NCBI GenBank assembly: GCA_015501585.1
Contig: JADNRY010000864.1
Span: forward strand, 1 to 23,338
Source: Rhodocollybia butyracea
Lineage: Eukaryota; Basidiomycota; Agaricomycetes; Agaricales; Omphalotaceae
DNA length: 23,338 nt
Reading direction: 5' to 3'
The translations under genes and the position numbers were made by a program. The notes below the pieces were generated by a model, which was not told the origin of the DNA, made no database searches, and saw nothing but the letters and a program-made list of their open reading frames with translations. Positions 20,395 through 23,338 of the stretch are shown in pieces. Positions within the stretch are counted from its first letter, which is position 1; each line of letters begins with the position of its first letter.

Positions 20395-21038
20395 ATGCAG
20401 TCCCCTGTTATTGTCATTACTGGAACGCCTGGAACTGGAAAATCAACACATGCCCAGCTTTTAGCAAACGAATCGCCAATACCCTTGCGGCACATAAACG
20501 TTGGAGACTGGGTAAAGGAAAAAGGCTTGTACACAGAGTACGATGAGGAATGGCAGAGTTACACTGTGGATGAAGATAAAGTACGCGATTGTAGCTCATT
20601 ATCTCTGAGATAATAATCGATGTGCCTACCAGTTATTAGATGAACTCGAACCAGTAATTGCAGAGGGCGGAGTTATTCTGGACTGGCACACCTGCGAGAT
20701 TTTTCCTGAACGATGGCCTGATCTCGTCGTTGTTCTTCGGTGTGAACATTCCCAGCTTTGGGATCGGCTAGAAAAAACGGTGGGATTCTTTTTTTTTTTT
20801 GGTACTCGTGATATTCTTCGGCTCTTAACAACACTCCAGATCTTACTCGCTCAAAAAAATTCAAGAAAACAACGAGGCTGAGATCATGCAGGTCGTATTG
20901 GAAGAAGCTCGGTCATCGTATCCCGCAGAGATCGTCGTGGAACTCCAAAGCCAAAGCACGGAGGACCTCGAGGCGAATGTAGCACGAATTGTTGATTGGA
21001 TTAAATCATGGAGGAAAGAACGAGGGCTTGAGAGCTGA
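20395..21038 (+). CDS. FAP7: adenylate kinase isoenzyme 6 / Fap7 (ribosome assembly ATPase)
   Basis: Exons 20395-20580, 20633-20779 and 20840-21038, 176 residues. Residues 10-18 GTPGTGKST are the Walker A loop that binds ATP. INVGDWVKEKGLY and ILDWHTCEIFPERWPDLVVV are typical of the AK6/Fap7 family, and the lid region reads YSLKKIQENNEAEIM. The C-terminal helix ends IVDWIKSWRKERGLES. Family members transfer phosphate between adenine nucleotides and, as Fap7 with Rps14, drive late 40S subunit maturation; they act in nucleus and cytosol. The junction of exons 2 and 3 is out of phase by one base: the A6 run at 20772-20777 would need to be A5 to read RLEKRSYSLKK, which fits the family. Intron 2 (20780-20839) also contains a T12 tract. 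Identity is firm; the extra A is probably an error. Confidence 0.92.
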
Positions 21039-21371
21039 TTTGTTCTAGTTTACGAGTGCGCGACTTCATATGGGGTACCAATCTATCCAACAATACATAA
21101 CCTTCATCGCAAAAAACACACTGGCCTGTGCGGCTCGAAGCCACCATCAAGCCACAGAGTCACAGACGTACTAAGAGCTGTGATCTACATTTCCGATTTC
21201 GCATGTAGCGTATTTACGCAGTAGCAAGTTACCTTGAATTCTGGCGTCTTGGGAACATACTGTTTCTCATCACTTCAGCGCCGTACTGACAAGAGTATCG
21301 CGACACAACTGGCCGCGTTTCTGAAGTGAGCATGTTTGTTCAATAATCACAGAACATATACATTTGAATGC
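21039..21371. other. convergent intergenic spacer
   Basis: About 330 nt between the 3' ends of AK6/FAP7 (+) and the secreted-protein gene (-). No gene, repeat or structured RNA is apparent; both polyadenylation regions should be here. Confidence 0.4.
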
Positions 21372-22777
21372 TCATGTCGCTGTCAGTCTCGAGCTCGACG
21401 TGGTAGGCGCACTGTCTCCATCTTCAGTCACGTCAGAGACGCGTGTTTTCGTCTCGGGGGGCAGTGAGGACGTGTCGTCCTCCTTGGTGTAGTCAAGCGA
21501 TGGTCTGAGAACTCAACAATATTTCCGGGATTGTGGTGAGGATACTGTTCGAAGTTTTAAGCATGTGGTGGATCATAGGGCGTTGGGGTTATAATATTTT
21601 CCATCGTAAGCCAGAACCTAAAAAAGCCAGCATCCATTCACACAGAAAACAGATCTACGGTAATATAATCCAAAATCCGGCAGCCAATACTGATACGAAA
21701 AGCCAAGCAATTTCTATTTGGGGTATAGAGCACCATTCACAGGCAAAAAACCATCAGAATCCTCAGTTACTGACGTCGTTGAAACCCACGCAGTATTCGT
21801 TACACTGGGATAACAAGTCAAATGTCAGAAGGTCATTTAGAATCAAAGATAAACGCTACTCACGTTTCCGTGATGAAACCAGAAGGTCCAGTCGTTGTAA
21901 CGGTTTGAGTAGTCATCGAGACCATAACAATGGTGGTGGGAGTAGCAGAAGGAGTGACAGTGACGGTGGTAGGGGCAGTGAATAGTGATAGAGGACAGAG
22001 AGTGTAATCGTGACAAACGCTGGCCCCGCGGATGCAGACGATAACGTTCCTCGGAAATATGGGTTGTAATAATGGACTCTGAGGTTGAGGTTGGTTTGCA
22101 AGGAATTTACAGTGACACCAGCAGTTTGTGAACATGATATCCCAGACGGATTACTGTTATCAACGGGGAGGGAGACAGGCGTGATGGTAAAATGAGGTTG
22201 CCCATCGATTAGCGCGGTTTCGTAGAATGTGAGCTGGTAAACGATATATATAAGTTTTTGGTTTCTAATCGTTTTGGTTTACACGAACATTATAATTTCC
22301 AGCTGGTACGCATGTGGGCACGGGCCAGCTGAGCTGCTTGACCGTACTTCCAGGTTGTTGAGTCAGAAATCCAGTGCCGCTAGACACTGTCAGATTGAGA
22401 CTCGTCTGGGAGGACACGAGATAAATTTCCAACAGGCTAAAGTGTGTCGATGTAGTGGAGTTGGGATTTGAGGCATCGGGAGTCTTGAGTTGACCGTCAC
22501 CCGAAACCTGAGCAGATATTAGTTCAAGAAGAAAAAACTGTAGAAATACCCACATCTACCGATATTGGGAGCGAACTTCCAGCATGGCCAGGACTAGAGT
22601 ACATATTGTAAGCTATTTTGTTGATTCGACATTGGATCTTCATTTTACCTGCCTGGACTAGGTATTGATGATTGCAAGTCCATCGGTAAAGCCTTGACCA
22701 GCGTTGACGTGAAGGAAGCCAAAAAGAGAGATGATTAAGACTACGAGCAGATGCTGGCGAGCCTGCACCGATAGCAT
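21372..22777 (-). CDS. secreted or type I membrane protein, Ser/Thr-rich
   Basis: Start ATG at 22777 encodes a signal peptide (basic QARQH, then LLVVLIISLFGFLHVNAG). Exons follow at 22593-22554, 22507-22283, 22233-22111, 22078-21864 and 21804-21659, with introns of 41-59 nt and one apparent 32-nt intron. The ectodomain contains HAGSSLPISVDVSGDG, HFSLLEIYLVSSQTSLNLTV and STVKQLSWPVPTCVPAGNYN, several possible N-glycosylation sites (NST, NLT) and a Thr-rich stalk (TTVTVTPSATPTTIVMV). A hydrophobic span, EIAWLFVSVLAAGFWIILP, precedes a cytoplasmic tail ending PETKTRVSDVTEDGDSAPTT before the stop at 21374-21372. The frame breaks at a TAG in exon 1 (22660-22658), at a CCCC run (21723-21720) and in the last 280 nt, whose exon structure I could not resolve. 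Single-pass surface proteins of this plan occur in basidiomycetes without known function. Confidence 0.65.
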
Positions 22778-22969
22778 CGTTAGAAAGAGAGCGGGATGTT
22801 GAACGAAAAAAGAGAGCGGGTTACGGTCCTGACATTCTCTTCACCTGTGTAACAAATTGATTGAAGGAACAATCACAGTGGTCCAAACAGTGGTAACCGG
22901 TCAGAGGTTTAGTTGTCAGCTAGCCGGCCCGAGTTTACAATGCACTTATCGTTATGCCTTCCGACAACA
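22778..22969. promoter_or_regulatory. divergent promoter between secreted protein and cyclin H
   Basis: 192 nt between the start codons on opposite strands. The region has no recognised element. An in-frame ATG at 22940 could lengthen cyclin H by ten residues and shorten this spacer. Confidence 0.4.
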
Positions 22970-23338
22970 ATGCATCTCTGCTCTGAAACGACTCTCTATG
23001 AGGCCAGTACACAGTTCAAAAACTGGAGATACTCTCCAGAGCGTCTGAATCCATACGGTCAACACTGAATGAAGCAGCTGTAGGCGTAATTCACAAAACA
23101 TTCGAAGCCTACGAGGTGTGTACTTGGCTTTCTTGGTTTTATCCTCTAGCTCAACCAAGCGTAGCCTGGATCTTCATCAAATGTTTTTTGTGACTGCAGA
23201 CGAGGAACATCTGCTTGTAACATTCTACGTTCACAAAATTACCCAGCTTTGTGGGCATTTCCGTTTTCCCGAAGAGGTTGAGGCGACCGCTGTCAGTTAT
23301 CTGAAACGTTTCTACCTGAAGAATACAGTTATGGATTG
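22970..23338 (+). CDS. CCL1: cyclin H (TFIIH/CDK-activating kinase), 5' part, runs off right edge
   Basis: Start ATG at 22970 gives MHLCSETTLYEASTQFKNWR, then YSPERL, SIRSTLNEAAVGVIHKTFEA, an intron (23116-23159, GTGTGT...CCAAG), DEEHLLVTFYVHKITQLCGH and FPEEVEATAVSYLKRFYLKN before the window ends. The N-terminal YEASTQxKxW helix and the QLCGHF...V.ATA..YLKRFYL helix are the hallmark of cyclin H. It binds the CDK7/Kin28 kinase and Mat1/Tfb3 in the CDK-activating module of TFIIH, which phosphorylates the Pol II C-terminal domain and, in many species, cell-cycle CDKs. Between SPERL and ESIRSTL the frame shifts by one base near 23043-23047; one added T would restore it. The intron acceptor is the best in-phase choice, but not certain. 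The second cyclin box is outside the window. Confidence 0.88.

Overview
The window looks like nuclear DNA of a filamentous basidiomycete, probably an agaricomycete. The genes are close together and carry many introns, mostly 46-70 nt with GT...AG ends. Recognisable products are eukaryotic and fungal: prefoldin subunit 1, a J-domain protein, Pol III subunit RPC37/Rpc5, AK6/Fap7, cyclin H and a LIM protein. I see no bacterial operon features, CRISPR array, rRNA or tRNA.

Layout, left to right. At 1-898 (-) lies the 3' part of an F-box/LRR-like gene that runs off the left edge. At 1397-4298 (+) is a LIM protein with an N-terminal Cys cluster. At 5076-7701 (+) is a seven-span membrane protein with a long disordered tail. 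The 7.7-10.4 kb region has no convincing gene; it holds a 1.56-kb foldback element (7870-9429) with long inverted arms. Prefoldin subunit 1 (10420-10940, -) and a J-domain protein (11053-12006, +) diverge from a 112-bp promoter with two matched palindromes. A run of minus-strand genes follows: an uncharacterised protein (12316-13423), a large helical protein (13823-16923), RPC37 (17045-17982), a small two-span protein (18281-18756) and a multi-pass protein (18838-20262). AK6/FAP7 (20395-21038, +) diverges from that last gene. A secreted or type I membrane protein (21372-22777, -) diverges from cyclin H (22970 to the right edge, +).

The main themes are housekeeping functions (protein folding, Pol III transcription, ribosome assembly, TFIIH/CDK activation) mixed with uncharacterised basidiomycete membrane and secreted proteins. 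I found no multi-gene pathway. Two structural points stand out. First, many otherwise good genes need one-base corrections, mostly beside short homopolymers and seven of them in RPC37; this points to consensus error rather than gene death. Second, there are candidates for very small splicing units: a 6-nt exon, a 12-nt exon, and 27- and 32-nt introns. All gene models are manual reconstructions without transcript support.
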